A DNA stretch of 64,000 nucleotides from Paramacrobiotus metropolitanus (GCF_019649055.1 NW_026570221.1:1488001-1552000), one strand, 5' to 3'. Numbered from the stretch's first letter, positions 52,152 to 64,000 are shown. Program-made: numbers and translations. Notes: generated by a model from the sequence alone, not told the origin.

Positions 52152-52963
52152 ACCGATTTTATCGCGGGTTGTCCACCCGATGTGGCACTGCATTTTCTCC
52201 ATAATACTTACGTCTATTTCGATCGAGCCATCGCCAAAGTGTCGGTGTATAAACTAGAAACCATCGGGAGCAGCTATGTGGTATGTATTACGCTTATTGT
52301 TATCTCAGTTGCTATTGACCGTGACCTTATTTGTAGTTTGTTTAGGCAGTCAGCGGACTTGTCGAAAGGATAGGTAAACGCCATGCAAACGAAATCTGCC
52401 GGTTGGCAAATTTGCTACAAACGGAATTTCACCGGATTATCGAGGATCCACGGTTGGGCTTGTTGATTGGAATACACAGTGGGCCGGTCGCCGTGGGTGT
52501 GGTTGGGATGAAGAAACCGCGTTATTGTTTGTACGTGCCACAAACCATATTTTCAAAATTTAAACTGATTGGCTATCTCAATTTGCCGAAAACTGTATTG
52601 ATCGGTCACAGGTTTGGAGATACGGTAAATACCGCATCTCGAATGGAAAGCAACGGTCTTCCGGGGAAGATCCATGTTAGTCCACATACAGTACCCATTG
52701 CACAAACGTTCGGACACAAGTTTGAAACACGTGGGAGAATGACGATTAAGGTAAACATATTATTTGTCCCATCCTTGTTTCAAACTGTAAACTGCTTGCT
52801 CATTTCTGTTTGCTGGTAAATTTTATTGTTCGAATAATTTCATTTCATTGTGCATTTTTTCATTCGTTGCTTTCACTGTAATCCAGGTCTATGTCACTGA
52901 ATGTTGACCAGTTCCGTTTATTAGGGTAAGGGAGAGATTCTCACTTACTGGTTGATCGATTGA

Positions 52964-53868
52964 TACGATGTTATCGTTGGATCCTTTCGCACAAATACTC
53001 GTACTTGTAGAGTGGTTGTTGACTTCTTCGATACATCATGTTTGCATTGCACTAATGAAAATGACATGCCGTATAAAATAACGGTCACGCACATTAAGCA
53101 TTTCCATGCTGTTGACTATTAGCACACTTACAACCAACTTGCTGTGCAATTTAGAATCTGCTGAAATTCAACATTAACTGTAAAAACTGAATATGCGATC
53201 GTGTAAATAAGTACTTCACCAATATTATTTGTTTTTACCAAAATTTAATGCTGTCCCGTGACTGTTGTTTATACTGCACATAATCTGGAAAATAGGAATT
53301 TAAATTTGTTTAGTACAGTGTCGGATTGATTGCACGATCAGAGTTAGTCGGAAAACTGTTTAGATAAAGTGCGCAACATATAAACGCAAGAAGTTGTCTA
53401 CATTGCTTTCTCCGAAACTGTATATGTATTTAAAAAATCGACCGGAAGCAAATAAGGAACGATTTTACACGTTTCTTCATACCTTGAATATCTCGTAAAG
53501 ATAGGACTGGAGAACACACATCCATTAGTGATTAAGACACACCCCCACGCGGCTGGCTTGTCAAATCTGTAATTCGCGATTCCATGTTGCGCATTCATAT
53601 ACGTATCTAGACATGCAAACTTCGGGCAGTGTGCGCATTGTGAGTGGATTTTTACAGCCTGCCAGACTAGAATTAATCAGTCATATTGCATTAACCTTAC
53701 CCTCCTTTGTGAGCATTTCCTGATGCCGACAGTTGCAAACGTAATGTCTCCGGCGTAGAACTAGCAGTACCGCATGTTTAGATCTACGACGGTACAACAG
53801 TTACTACCCTACGAATATACACTGGATACGTACAAAAGTCTGCAGGATATCGAGTAGAATTCCGCAAT
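52964..53868. other. interval between rGC-C and rGC-D
   Basis: AT-rich spacer of about 0.9 kb with no ORF or repeat recognised. It should contain the 3' UTR of rGC-C and the promoter of rGC-D. Confidence 0.5.
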
Positions 53869-56800
53869 ATGTTGGGTAGGAGTTATTCCAATGATCTACT
53901 TCTACACTGCTTAATCCTGAACGGCATTTTTACGGAATCGGTTGGTTTGGCCAACGTGACGTTGATGGTCTACGGAACATGGCCAGCATTCCTGGTGCAG
54001 TCGCTGCCGTTTATGGGACCAGGCTTTGACTTGGCCGTTGACCAAGTACAAGACGCGTTTGCCTCAACGCTCAGTATGTCCCGTATTTATGTGTCGAGTA
54101 AAAATGTAAAGGACGGTGTGGACAGCGGTGCTTATTTTACGGATGTCGTCGACTACTATTATCGGCACGAAAATCATACCTCCCATTCACGTGAACAAAA
54201 TGTACTTGTCCTTATTTATTCAGGTGCGAATGGCAAAACACAAGCACTGTGTAAATTAATTTGGATATTTCAGTTAAGCTGTTTGGCTTGTTTTACTCTG
54301 CATACCTTTATAGTACGCTAAAGTTTTTGTATGCCTTGAAGTCGCCTTCGAATTAGTGTTTTAACGGTTGCATTATCTGTTTGCCATGCATTTTGAAACT
54401 GACGCATCCATGAACGACAGGCTGCGATGACTCTCCAATGTTTGCCGAACTGGGAAGAGGTAAGATTTAAGTCCAACGAACTGTAGAATACGTACTGCAA
54501 ACTAATCCATAACACAATATGTTTATAATACTTATCATTAAGAAGACCTAGGGTTACCGTATTTCGTTTGTTATGTAAGCTTTACAATCGTTGTGGTCCC
54601 AAATTGTCTTTTTGTAGAATGGAACATGATGGTTGTATCGTGGTAAGTTACCTACAGATTATGATTAAATTATATGGATATATGTTTTACCGTAGCCAGG
54701 TAATTTTTTGATGGTGCGTTATTAAGAAGGCTGGCATGTTTTGGTGCCATTTTACGCATTCTCTGAATCGATATCAAAACAAAGCACGGGTGGCAGCGTG
54801 TGAATGCACAGGAATCCAGCTAATAAGCGTACCATCATTTGCGTAAAGCCAGGTTTCTTGAAACGTGCTTAATGCGCTTAGCAAGTAATAACGACATTCT
54901 ACAATATCACGGCATCCGGTATCCCAACGTTTTAATTAGCGCAGCTAACATTGATTCACCATGTAGTGGTACAACATTCTCCAATTTGCGCAATCGGGAT
55001 CGGTTTCCCACGACCATCGCGGCCGGACCAGTACAGTACGATCTGCATGCATCGGCCATACTGGATCTGTGTAACCGGTACAACTGGACCACGATCGGTT
55101 ATCTCTACGACACATCCCAGCTAAATCCGTTTAATTTACGCTCCTACCAACGCGTTAGTCGATTTCTACGCATTTACGCACCGCACATTCAGATCAATCC
55201 CTTCGCGGTACAAGATCCCTACCGTTATAAGGAGCTTAATTACGAGCTTCTGCTGAACCGTATTGCACAAACTTCACGAGGTGGGTGTAAGGTGTTCTCA
55301 ATCGCTTTAACACAACGGTAATTACGGGGCCAGGGTCAAAAAGAGGGAGGAATTTTGAGAGGGAGGAATTTCTGCGTGGTCAAAAAGAGGGAGCAATTTC
55401 TGAAGCGAGGGAGGGAGGAATTTTGATATGGTCAAAAAGAGGGAGGAATTTTTTCGAAGTTCAAATGAAGTACTTAGGGACCTCGAACCCAGGTCTCTGA
55501 GGTCGCCACCGAGATTTTCTCATTATATAAACAGTTTCAAGGGCTGAGTCGAACTGAAGTACTCTGGGACCTCGAACTTGGGTCACCGAGGTCGCCACAG
55601 AGATTTTCTCATTAAGCGGGCAAACGAAGCGAGGCCGCGTTTCTTATTCAAGACATCTTGAGGGTTCGATGAAACGGAAGTTCCAGTGACCTTTAGGTCG
55701 CCATGTGACCTTTGGATCGCCACCGATTTTTATGATGATTCCTATACACTTTGACATGCTGAGTCGAACAAAAGTATTCGGGGACCTCGCACTGGGTCCC
55801 CGAAGTCGCCATCACGACATGTACCATATATGCACAGTGTGACGTGCTGAGCCGAATTTAGGTACTCGGGGACCATCTAACCCGGGTCCCTGAGGTCGCC
55901 ACTATGATATGTGCCACATATGCACAGGTTGCTATGGTGAGTCGAACTGAAGTGCGGGGGGTTCTCGGATCAGCGTCCGCCAAGCCGCCACCACGATATT
56001 TATTTTATATGCATACTAGTTGATGTGATTTATCAAACCACTGCTGGAGGAAGTAGATACCAAGATTATTTCTAAATATTCATAAATGTTTTCAAATTCT
56101 TTCACTAATATTTCTTATTATATTTCCACATATTCCTAAATATATTTCTTATTATTCTAGAAATTTTTCGACCTATTCGTGACTAGATTTCAACATATTT
56201 TTTCATAGTAAAAAGTATATCTGTAAATATGTCTTAACACATTTCTGAATTTATTTTTGATTATTCTAAAACTAAGCTTCTGGTATTTCTGCACATATTT
56301 CTATATTTTCAAAATATTTCTTAATACGAAATATAATATTTTTAAATATTTTTTAATATTCCTAAATACTTCTACATATTTTTTTCTATATTTCTCATTA
56401 ATTCTATGAATATTTTTTGTGATATATTTTAACATTTTTCTAAATTTATTTTTAAAATTCTGATATATTTCTAGATATTTCTGAAAATATTAATTGGTAT
56501 TTTTTGATAGGTTCTGATATATATAATTATTTCTAGATACATTGCTGAATGTTTTGTAACAGACAAGCACGAGGAGATCACGAGTGAGCTTTATTGTACA
56601 GATAAAGGGGAACAAGGCTGTGTAATAGCAGGAAAGCAAGAACAAAGCACTGATGGCTAAAAATAGCAAGTGGATGCTAGAAGGGTTCTTGAGCGTCTGA
56701 TGGCGTGAAAGGAGCAACTGGCGGCAACCACGTGCTGTGTGCCATCAGCTGTGTGATGATGCGCAGACTGGACTCAATCCAACGCGAGCGTATGAACGCT

Positions 56801-59800
56801 GAGTCATACTGCGAAAGAGGGACGAGAGAGCAAGTGTGGCTCAGTGTGTGCGCTGCGTATGTCCGCTTCCACGGATGAGTACAGTGCAGCAGCACACGTA
56901 CGTACAGCGAGAGAGGCGCTAACGGCATGCAATGGGTGCAAGTACGTCCTGTGTGGACTGTACGCACCAGGCGCAGTCGTACGCCTCTGACAGTTTCATA
57001 AATATACTAATTACGTTATTAATTTTTAAATACTTCTATTTCTATTAACACATTTTTAAATATTTCTACTTCTTACTTGCTCTACCATTTTGTATTACGT
57101 AAAACGAATACGTTAAAATCCTAAATACAGTGTTGAGAGTATTTGAAAAATAAAATACCTTAAACATAAAACTCGTTAATAAAACCAGGTTTTTAAAAAC
57201 CGCCATTTCACTTTGAAATTTAGGTATTTTAGGTATTTTTAGGTATAAAATTCGACATGCCACGTATTTTATTACTTTGAAATTTAGGTATTTTAAAGTA
57301 ATAAAATACGTGGCATGTCGAATTTTATATAACTAGAACCTCTGCGTTTCAATCCCTGCTGATTATGTTCTAAACAAATTACTTTTGTGTAATGCTACTG
57401 TAGAGATAAATTCGAACACCACTTTCCGATTAAATTTCTTAATGGTTACCGCAAGCTTTAGATCATAAATTCATATTCCTTAATCTGCGGATGACAAGTT
57501 GTAACATAAATACACATGACACAATGTTTCATAATGAGACTCTTTAATGTACCGGTTTGTTTTAAAAATCATTGAAATCTCATACAGTGTGTAGTACTGT
57601 AACTCCTAGTATAAGGTCTCATACGCCCTTAGGGCAAGCGGGCGGCGGTTTTAATTTTAAAATGTATAAGGCAACGATGGCGTTAAGATTTAACACGTAA
57701 GCGCCGAAGCTGCAGAATCAGCCTAGCAGATTGGGGCTTTAGTTGCAGATCTAAATTTTTATTATGAACCATTTGTTAAAATCGCACATGTAAATGCGCA
57801 TAGGTATGTGAACCGTTTTCATACCAAACAACTGATCTAGCAAGTTTTTTTCCTAAACACACAGATATCCAAAAAATTTTTCTTAAGCTTGGAAAGAATA
57901 CCAAACTTTGGTTCCGTCACTTCCGCCTGAAATCTTACCGACCGGTTGTTGCGCACAAAAAAAACGCGTTCACGCTCATGTACGGACAACCTGTAATTTT
58001 GCACGGTTTATTAAAATTACTTCAAAACTCTATGGAGGAACCATTAACATCTCATTGTATAACTTCAGTAGACAGCATCATCAAAGTTTTGTTGTCGGAG
58101 TTTTGCATACATCGTACGTTCTTCCCAGTATCGCCTGTTTCCAATTGATTTTGACTATATTGTTTTACTAATGATGCAGAATTATCCAAGCATCATATGC
58201 AATTAACTATAATGTCTGTTTTAAAAATTAACTGCATAGTGCTTTTAAAATAACTGCCTTTAAATTAAAAAGGAAAATTTAGGAATCCGTTCGAAATTCC
58301 CAATTCAAATTGATTTGAACGGGTAAATACAACTTTTTCAAAAGAGAATTTAAGTGAAAATGATTTTGATTTCGGCCGTAATTGCAAAGTTAAACGGAAT
58401 AATTTACTTTTCGTTTAAAAATCATGAATTACTTTGATATTTTGGATTTTTAATATAAAAAATAATTAAACAGCCAGAAAATTTTTAGAATTTCCGTTTA
58501 TTTTTATTCGAGCGAGCTTTATCTCATTCTTTATTCATCACTTAACACTGTGAGTTAAGTTCTATTGCGAATCGCTTTTCATCTTTTGCTAACCTATCCT
58601 GTGTAGATGGATGTGTATGAAATATATAGGAAAATAAATTCATTGGAACTGATATATCGGTGTTTTCGCGCAAAATTTTTGAAAACCAAGTAACGCCTCA
58701 AATAATGTTCGTTATTAGTTGTTTTTTGGCTATTGTACCCGACCAGTGCTGAAGTGGTTTTCGGGTAGCTACTTAGATTTAACTTCAGATAATGAGCCTT
58801 CTTATGGACTTAAAGATGGTAGTACGTATTGGAAAACCAAGATTGTGCCTATTATTTACTTCAAATCGAGGCTCTTTGAATAATAAAACTTACACATCTA
58901 AAGTATTTTGGCATCAAATATATTGAACTATTCAGATGTCTTCACTTTTAGCTATTTCAATATTTGTATATGCACCGACCTTGATATTCTGGTGTACGAA
59001 AATTCAGTCATCTTTGTAGGCTTGTAGATGTTAAGTAACTCTGTTGTTTAGATTTCTTAGCATTTTAAACAATTCTAAAAAAATAAAAAGTAAAGCTTCT
59101 AGAGAATAAAATTCTTGCATGTTCAAGTATTAAGGTGTAAAGCTTTATTGGGCTTAACAATTGAGGTTTTCACTTTTAGATAACGAAATGCAAAATATTT
59201 TCGAGTGAAAGCTCAGTTTTCAGATATATTCAGATACTGTAACCAGAATCTGGACATCCGGTAACTGAAAATTTATTAGGTTTTTTTAAAAAATCAGAAA
59301 TATTTAGAAATATTTAGAAAATTTAGAAATATTTAGAAGTATTTAGAAACATTTAGAAGCATTAAGAAACATTTAGAAATATTTAGAAATATATATATTT
59401 AAAATATATTTAAATATATTTAAAAGTTGTGGATATGTACAGAAATATCAGAAAACATAATTTTAGAATAATCAAAAATTCATTCCGAAATGTGTTAAAA
59501 CATAATCGCAGATTCGAGGGACGCGGTTCCGAGGTCCCGGAGCACTTCGGCTCGACTCAGCATAGCAACCTGTGCACATGTGGTACATATCATAATGGCG
59601 ACCTCAGGGACCCGGGTTCGATGGTCCCCGAGTACCTTAATTCGGCTCAGCACATCACACTGTGCATATATGGTACATGTCGTGAGGGCGACCTCGGGGA
59701 CCCAGTGTGAGGTCCCCGAGCACTTTAGTTCGACTCAGCATATCAAAGTGTACAGGAATCATCATGAAAATCGGTGGCGACTCAAAGGTCACGTGGCAAC

Positions 59801-62800
59801 CTAAAGGTCACTGGAACTTCCGTTTCATCGAACCCTCAAGATGTCTTGAATAAGAAACGCGGGCTTGCTTCGTTTGCCCGCTTAATGAGAAAATCTCGGT
59901 GGCGACCTCGGTGACCCAAGTTCGAGGTCCCCGAGTACTTCAGTTCGACTGCCCTTGAAACTGTTTATATAATGAAAAAATCTCGGTGGCGACCTCGGTG
60001 ACCCAAGTTCGAGGTCCCCGAGTACTTCAGTTTGACTCAGCCCTTGAAACTGTTTATACAGTCTGTATAATGAGAAAATCTCGGTGGCGACCTTGGAGAC
60101 CTGGGTTCGAGGTCCCAAAGTACTTCATTTGAACTTCGAAAAAATTTTTCCCTCTTTTTGACCATATCAAAATTCCTCCCTCCCTCGCTTCAGTTTTTCC
60201 TCCCTCTTTTTGACCACTCAGAAATTCCTCCCTCTCAAAATTCCTCCCTCTTTTTGACCCTGGCCTAATTACGGAGTTATCCAATCGCCTTGCAGTCATG
60301 TTCATTTCTGCACCACCTTGGATGACCAGAGAAGTTATGGTAAATCTTTCTCTAGTTTGTATCTTTACTTTTGCATCGGCATAAGTTCTACTGCTGTACC
60401 GAACGCCACTCTAGTGTACCGGAAAGCACACGCATACAGTTCATAAGACCTTAAAAAAATGTTTTGAAGAGTAACAGTAACAAAATTAACAGAAATCACT
60501 TATTGTTGTTTCAGATAAGAGCATATTTGCGGAACCAGACAACCGGAGAATACGTGAGAGAAAATTAGGCTTTGGACTGTGACGACTGTATACCGTATTT
60601 TGTAATTCCGTGACATTTTGAAGGTGTGGTTTACGGTGGACCTCAATGAGCACTCTCTTGGGCCGGTGACGTGGCAGCGAAACGAAACTGATGACGAGGT
60701 GCGCCTAAATAATCCGCACGAAATCATAATTACCCATAATACTACACAAAACCATAGTAATTTTGCAAATTTGATGGGACAGGTTGCAAGAGCTGCATTT
60801 GCTGGAATGTTTCAAGTAATAAATTGTTGGAATTATGGATCTGAGATCGACAATTTGCGAAAAAACTGGAAAGAACACACAAAAACCGACTACAATGCAA
60901 CTTATCCAGGCAGAAACGGTGTACGGCCAAAGTTCCACTGTGAATTAAAACATCACCTGAATTTGTGCTTTCGTTTTTTGTAGCCAAATGAATTTACAAT
61001 AATCGCATACGGTATTGTCCATGTGTTAGCCCAGGTAATTCGATGTAACGATTGTAGGCAATTTTGAAAACTGTGTTCGAAACCTGTTTTCTTAGGCGGT
61101 TAACGAAAGCGTCGCTGTCGGTGCGGACCCAACCAATGCTCGAGATCTAACCAAACGTTTACAAGATCGACAGTTCACTGTACCGGTTGTTGGAGCGTTC
61201 CGGATTGATCAGTTCGGAGAGCGGCAAAATACAGTCTGTGTCAATGCTTTTGACAGCGCTAATGGTCAGTTTGAGGTACTGTCGGAAAACTGTGCCAATG
61301 GATCTCCCTTCACTTGCTGCACTTGTCTCTAAAAACATTATTCAGCGTCAAAGTTATTTACTTGCCTAAACGGCAAAATATTGTCTAGAGGAAGCTCTTC
61401 TGTGATTTTACCAATTCCAAACTCAAGGCCGTTCGCAATATGACAATAGTTTGGCAAACTTCCACCGGTGACCCTCCACTCAGCGAACCATGGTGTGGTT
61501 ACACGGGAGATGCGGTGCGCTGCCGAAATTCGGGTGTGAACAGCAACAAATTATTGCGGCTGCTTAGTGCTTACTGAAAATTGTTAACGAAAGTTTGAGG
61601 CAGGAAATGCAGCTACGATCGCAAGCGCCCTGGGAGCCACCCTGACGGTCTTGGTTCTCCTTCTCATCGCCATTTTCCACGTGTGCGTAATATATTGTTG
61701 ATGCAATCATGCATTCAGTACAATTCAGTGATCGTTAAAATGGAATGAATATTTTTGACTGCTGCAGAAACCGGAAAAGTCAAAAAGCTCGTGATGTTTG
61801 GTGGAAAATGTCACTTGACCAAATAACGATCCAGGTCAGACTAGGTGCTCAGTTAACTGTAATCAAGTGTTTGCGTGGTTCCATCATCATACTGTAGACG
61901 CCTTCCAAAACGACAATCAACGGGGAAGATAGAACGGCCTCACAAGGAAAGGGCATGACCATTGCACAGGAACGCTTCATCTGGATTCGCAATTTTAAAC
62001 GGACAACGAATGCCCCTTTTCCAGATAAACATGCAGTTCAAACCATGAGAAAAGTATAGCTTGTTTGCAATAAGAAAATCTGTTTTACCGTAAAACTTTT
62101 ACGGTTTTCTGGTTTCAGCTCCGCACATTCTCCCATCCAAATATTGTGAATTTATTTGGCATCATCGAAACCGATCGCAACTTACTGTTTATTAGCGAGT
62201 ACACGGATAAAGGCAGCCTGGAAGACGCCCTGAAAACCAATAGTCTTCACGACTGGGAGCTGAGAAGTAGCTTGTCGTTCGATTTAGTTGAGGCAAGAAC
62301 CAACCAGCTAAAGATTAAAACGCGTGCGTCTAATTATGATAACGGCTTACTGTGCTTCAGGGATTATTCGCTATTCACCACTCTGGCTTGCGGCGTCACG
62401 GGAGCTTATCAGCCAGAAAATGCTTAATTGATAAAAGGTTCATTCTGAAGATTGGTGCATTAGGCTACATGGATATATTACGGAATATCTCGACTGAGCA
62501 GAAGATCCAACTCAAGAATTTGTTATCTATTCCGCCAGAATTACGCAATAAGTCTCAACACGAACAAAGTGCAGCGGCAGCATCCGCCAGTGACATTTAC
62601 GTTTTTGCTGATATTGTGCATATCCTTCTTCCTGAACACGTATTTAAGGGCGTTCAAGCGGAAGACGTTTCTGATTACGAATTCAAAAAAGATCAGTAGA
62701 AATTCTGCGTTAAAATAATTACATATTGGGGAATGTGTATAACTATGCATATTTTTGCAGGTTTTTCTACCAGAAAAGCGTCCATTTTCAACGAGTTTCA

Positions 62801-64000
62801 AAACCTTTTAATTAAATGCCACGATATCGATCCCTCACAACGACCTACAATCGACATCATACGGAGGCTATGTCAAAGCAGTTTTGGCATTAATAATCGG
62901 AATTTTGCCGAGAAGATTCTTTTGCGGTTGGAACGGTATGCGTCACAACTGGAAGACTCTGTAGCCGAACGAACACAAGAGTTTATTCGAGAAACCGAGG
63001 CCAATGAGGCATTATTACAAGAACTGCTACCAGTGTATGTGATCGGCTGGGAATTTGTATAATATTAAGATGCTAGAACCTTATCTACCAGAAAAATTTA
63101 ATCCATTCTAGGCAGATCGTACACCGGTTAAGAAGGGAAGTGACAATCGAGCCGGAGGCTTTTGAAAGCATTTCCTTGTTGTTTTCATACACGACTGGAT
63201 TCACCGAGTTTGTCGCTAAGAATTCCGATGCACCGCTGAACGTGGTACACTTTTTGGACCAAATGTTTCATTCGTTTGATGGTGTGGTCAGCTTGTACAA
63301 CGTGTACAAAGTGGAAACCATTAACGACAGCTGCATGGTAAAAGTGCATTGGTCTTGCACATGAGGAACTTGTTATCGCAGACGAAAACCAGTACAGATA
63401 TACCGTGTTATTGGAGTATCAGACGCTAACCTTTTCGGTAACTGCGATTAGGTGGCAAGTGGATTACCAGAGTGTAACGGTGACCGGCATGCGAAAGAGG
63501 TATGCTATTGTGCTTTGGGCTTCCGTCAAATATTTCTGGATATCGGAAAATCTCACAAAATGGCCATCAAAATTGGTATCCACTCAGGTACTCGTAAAAT
63601 AAAAAAAGTGAACAAAGTAAAATTACCTTGGTTAAATGATTAGAAAATCAGTTGTAGATTTAATTAATGATGACAATTACAACGGGGTCATGCGTTATCG
63701 GCTTTATTAGGTGCTTGTGTTGCCGGAATTGTTGGGAAGAAACGGCCACGGTACTGTCTGTACGTATTTAGTTCGATTTCCTATAGTACACATTATGTAA
63801 CAGTACTAGAGTGTAACAAATTACAAGTCTTGTTCACGTGATTGAATATTCCGCTACTGTACATGACTACATGTAGATTTGGTGACACGATCAACACGGC
63901 TTCCCGTGTTGCTTCGCATAATACGGACTGGATAATTCAAACAACGGCTGCGACCATGCTTTTAATCTTCAGTACCAATATCAGGACTGAATACCGCGGT
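53869..64000 (+). CDS. rGC-D: receptor guanylate cyclase, full domain set, 3' end beyond the window
   Basis: It starts near ATG 53869 with a hydrophobic leader ('NDLLLHCLILNGIFTES'). The ectodomain is in many exons, including 54839-55280 ('AILDLCNRYNWTTIGYLYDT'), 60296-60342 ('VMFISAPPWMTREVM'), about 60984-61034 and 61096-61275 ('DLTKRLQDRQFTVPVVGAFR'). The TM is near 61601-61680 ('TLTVLVLLLIAIFHV'). The juxtamembrane segment 'ARDVWWKMSLDQITIQ' is near 61785. Kinase-homology exons lie at about 61895-62056, 62119-62292, 62360-62697 and 62761-63035, the last with the linker. The cyclase domain runs from 63114 ('LLFSYTTGFTEFVA', 'VYKVETINDSCM', 'ACVAGIVGKKRPRYC', 'FGDTINTASRVASHN'). The first metal Asp (FSD) is Tyr, GDAY is NDSC with the Asp kept, and the NTASRMES end is altered. 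Catalysis is doubtful. Some ectodomain exon borders are uncertain. A 4.9-kb transposon lies in the intron 55281-60295. Confidence 0.75.
56555..56992 (-). mobile_element. solo LTR nested in the Mutator-like element
   Basis: A 438-bp GC-richer block starting TGTAACAG and ending CTCTGACA, flanked by GTTT on both sides (56551-56554 and 56993-56996), a 4-bp target duplication. On the minus strand it begins TGTCAGAG and carries ACAATAAAGC about 60 bp before its end, a poly(A) signal in the expected LTR position, so that is the likely orientation. The internal region has been lost by LTR recombination. No coding content. Confidence 0.75.
57245..57328. repeat. perfect 34-bp inverted repeat (hairpin)
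   Basis: ATAAAATTCGACATGCCACG... at 57245-57278 is perfectly complementary to 57295-57328, with a 16-base loop. Parts of the sequence around it ('tttgaaatttaggtatttt') are also repeated just upstream. It lies inside the Mutator-like element. Confidence 0.9.
57770..58000. repeat. distant relative of the MITE 3 right arm
   Basis: 'GACCGGTTGTTGCGCACAAA' then 'cgcgttcacgctcatgtac' parallels 'gaaccggatgttgcccgcaa' then 'gttttcacgcctatgtata' of the 36.9-kb element. The surrounding similarity is weak and the ends are not defined. Confidence 0.4.
59290..59440. repeat. AAATATTTAG short tandem repeat
   Basis: Many copies of a 10-bp unit near GAAATATTTA. The complementary 'tttctaaatatt'-like sequence occurs at 56060-56500, so the AT-rich repeat itself is inverted between the two sides of the Mutator-like element. 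Confidence 0.6.

Larger units (their letters stand above)
42152..52963 (+). pseudogene. rGC-C: receptor guanylate cyclase interrupted by a DIRS/PAT-like element
   Basis: A signal peptide MSVGVLLGVFLLIQRISA is encoded at 42152. Ectodomain exons follow (42854-43150 'VAMAAASYLTFGAAIGKVMD', 43224-43267, 43342-43380, about 43528-43610 and later), then the TM exon near 44279-44499 ('VVNVGLVVGVVTAAVMLVVA'), a juxtamembrane exon (about 44557-44801), and kinase-homology exons (about 46226-46396 and 46459-46768). The linker is at about 46841-47147 ('LEIQVSEKTAQLQ', 'LLREMLP'). Cyclase exons are 47212-47302 plus 52152-52280, 52346-52530, 52612-52750 and 52925-52963 ('GKGEILTYWLID', stop). A TAG interrupts the ectodomain at 43579. 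The cyclase exon is split after 'FSDIAGF' by 4.85 kb of inserted DNA. The first metal Asp (FSDIAGF), purine-site Glu/Cys and 'NTASRMES' are kept; GDAY is GSSY. The N-terminal ectodomain, about 100 residues, is missing beside a half MITE. Introns are 50-130 bp apart from insertions. Confidence 0.85.
55328..60265. mobile_element. Mutator-like element with long terminal inverted repeats, 4.9 kb, non-autonomous
   Basis: Ends GGCCAGGGTCAAAAAGAGGG and its complement, flanked by a perfect 9-bp duplication TAATTACGG (55319-55327 and 60266-60274). Inverted repeats run about 650-750 bp (55328 to about 55980, and about 59515 to 60265) and contain several degenerate copies of a unit with 'GGGACCTCGAACTTGGGTC' and 'GAGGTCGCCACCGAGATTTT'. 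The interior is AT-rich with no transposase ORF. A 9-bp duplication with long inverted repeats points to Mutator-like elements. The insertion lies in a former 54-bp intron of rGC-D, so splicing could remove it. Confidence 0.85.

Noticed and set aside
56677-56967. 96-codon minus-strand frame
   Set aside because: Lies wholly inside the solo LTR; no coding motif.
59429-60305. Frames with repeated 'GDLELGSPRSPPRF'-like peptides
   Set aside because: Translations of the tandem unit inside the Mutator-like inverted repeat.

Overview
The window is nuclear DNA of an invertebrate animal. The genes have short GT-AG introns of about 50-130 bases, there are no bacterial gene arrays, and the mobile elements are typical of metazoan genomes (Ty3/gypsy, DIRS/PAT-like, Polinton, Mutator-like, hAT-like). 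Repeated receptor guanylate cyclase (rGC) genes with decaying catalytic sites fit a lineage-specific expansion. Tardigrades and nematodes are the kind of ecdysozoan I would test first, but the sequence alone does not fix the species.

Layout. 0-1.7 kb: an ORF with three integrase-type HHCC zinc modules in tandem. 2.2-2.8 kb: a frameshifted Pro/Ala-rich ORF. 3.4-9.7 kb, minus strand: a decayed Polinton/Maverick (retroviral-type integrase, protein-primed DNA polymerase B, small unassigned ORFs). 9.9-11.1 kb: two tandem repeat families. 11.5-13.8 kb: rGC-A, 5'-truncated, with a hAT-like foldback MITE in its last intron. 14.2-21.6 kb: a Ty3/gypsy element with two extra HHCC modules besides the normal integrase one. 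22-32 kb: short unassigned ORFs on both strands, some spliced, around a 1.7-kb array of eight tRNA-like Pol III-type units and one clean two-exon host-type gene (27.5-28.9 kb, minus). 32.6-42.1 kb: mostly non-coding, with a second hAT-like MITE, a TA-flanked foldback element and scraps of rGC-B. 42.2-53.0 kb: rGC-C, interrupted inside its cyclase exon by a 4.85-kb DIRS/PAT-like element with split direct repeats and no target duplication. 53.9-64 kb: rGC-D, carrying a 4.9-kb element with long inverted repeats and a 9-bp target duplication inside a 54-bp intron; a solo LTR is nested in that element.

The rGC genes are the host backbone (extracellular ligand-binding domain, one TM helix, kinase-homology domain, coiled linker, cyclase domain, all on the plus strand). 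Mobile elements have repeatedly broken or enlarged them. The most unusual signals are the tRNA-like array (A box, about 55 nt, B box, about 33 nt, T-run in nearly every unit), the duplicated HHCC modules at two separate loci, and the near-intact DIRS/PAT architecture with a gag-recombinase ORF set and no reverse transcriptase. Most TE ORFs contain frameshifts and stops and are described here as broken. All product calls come from reading motifs; no database search was possible.
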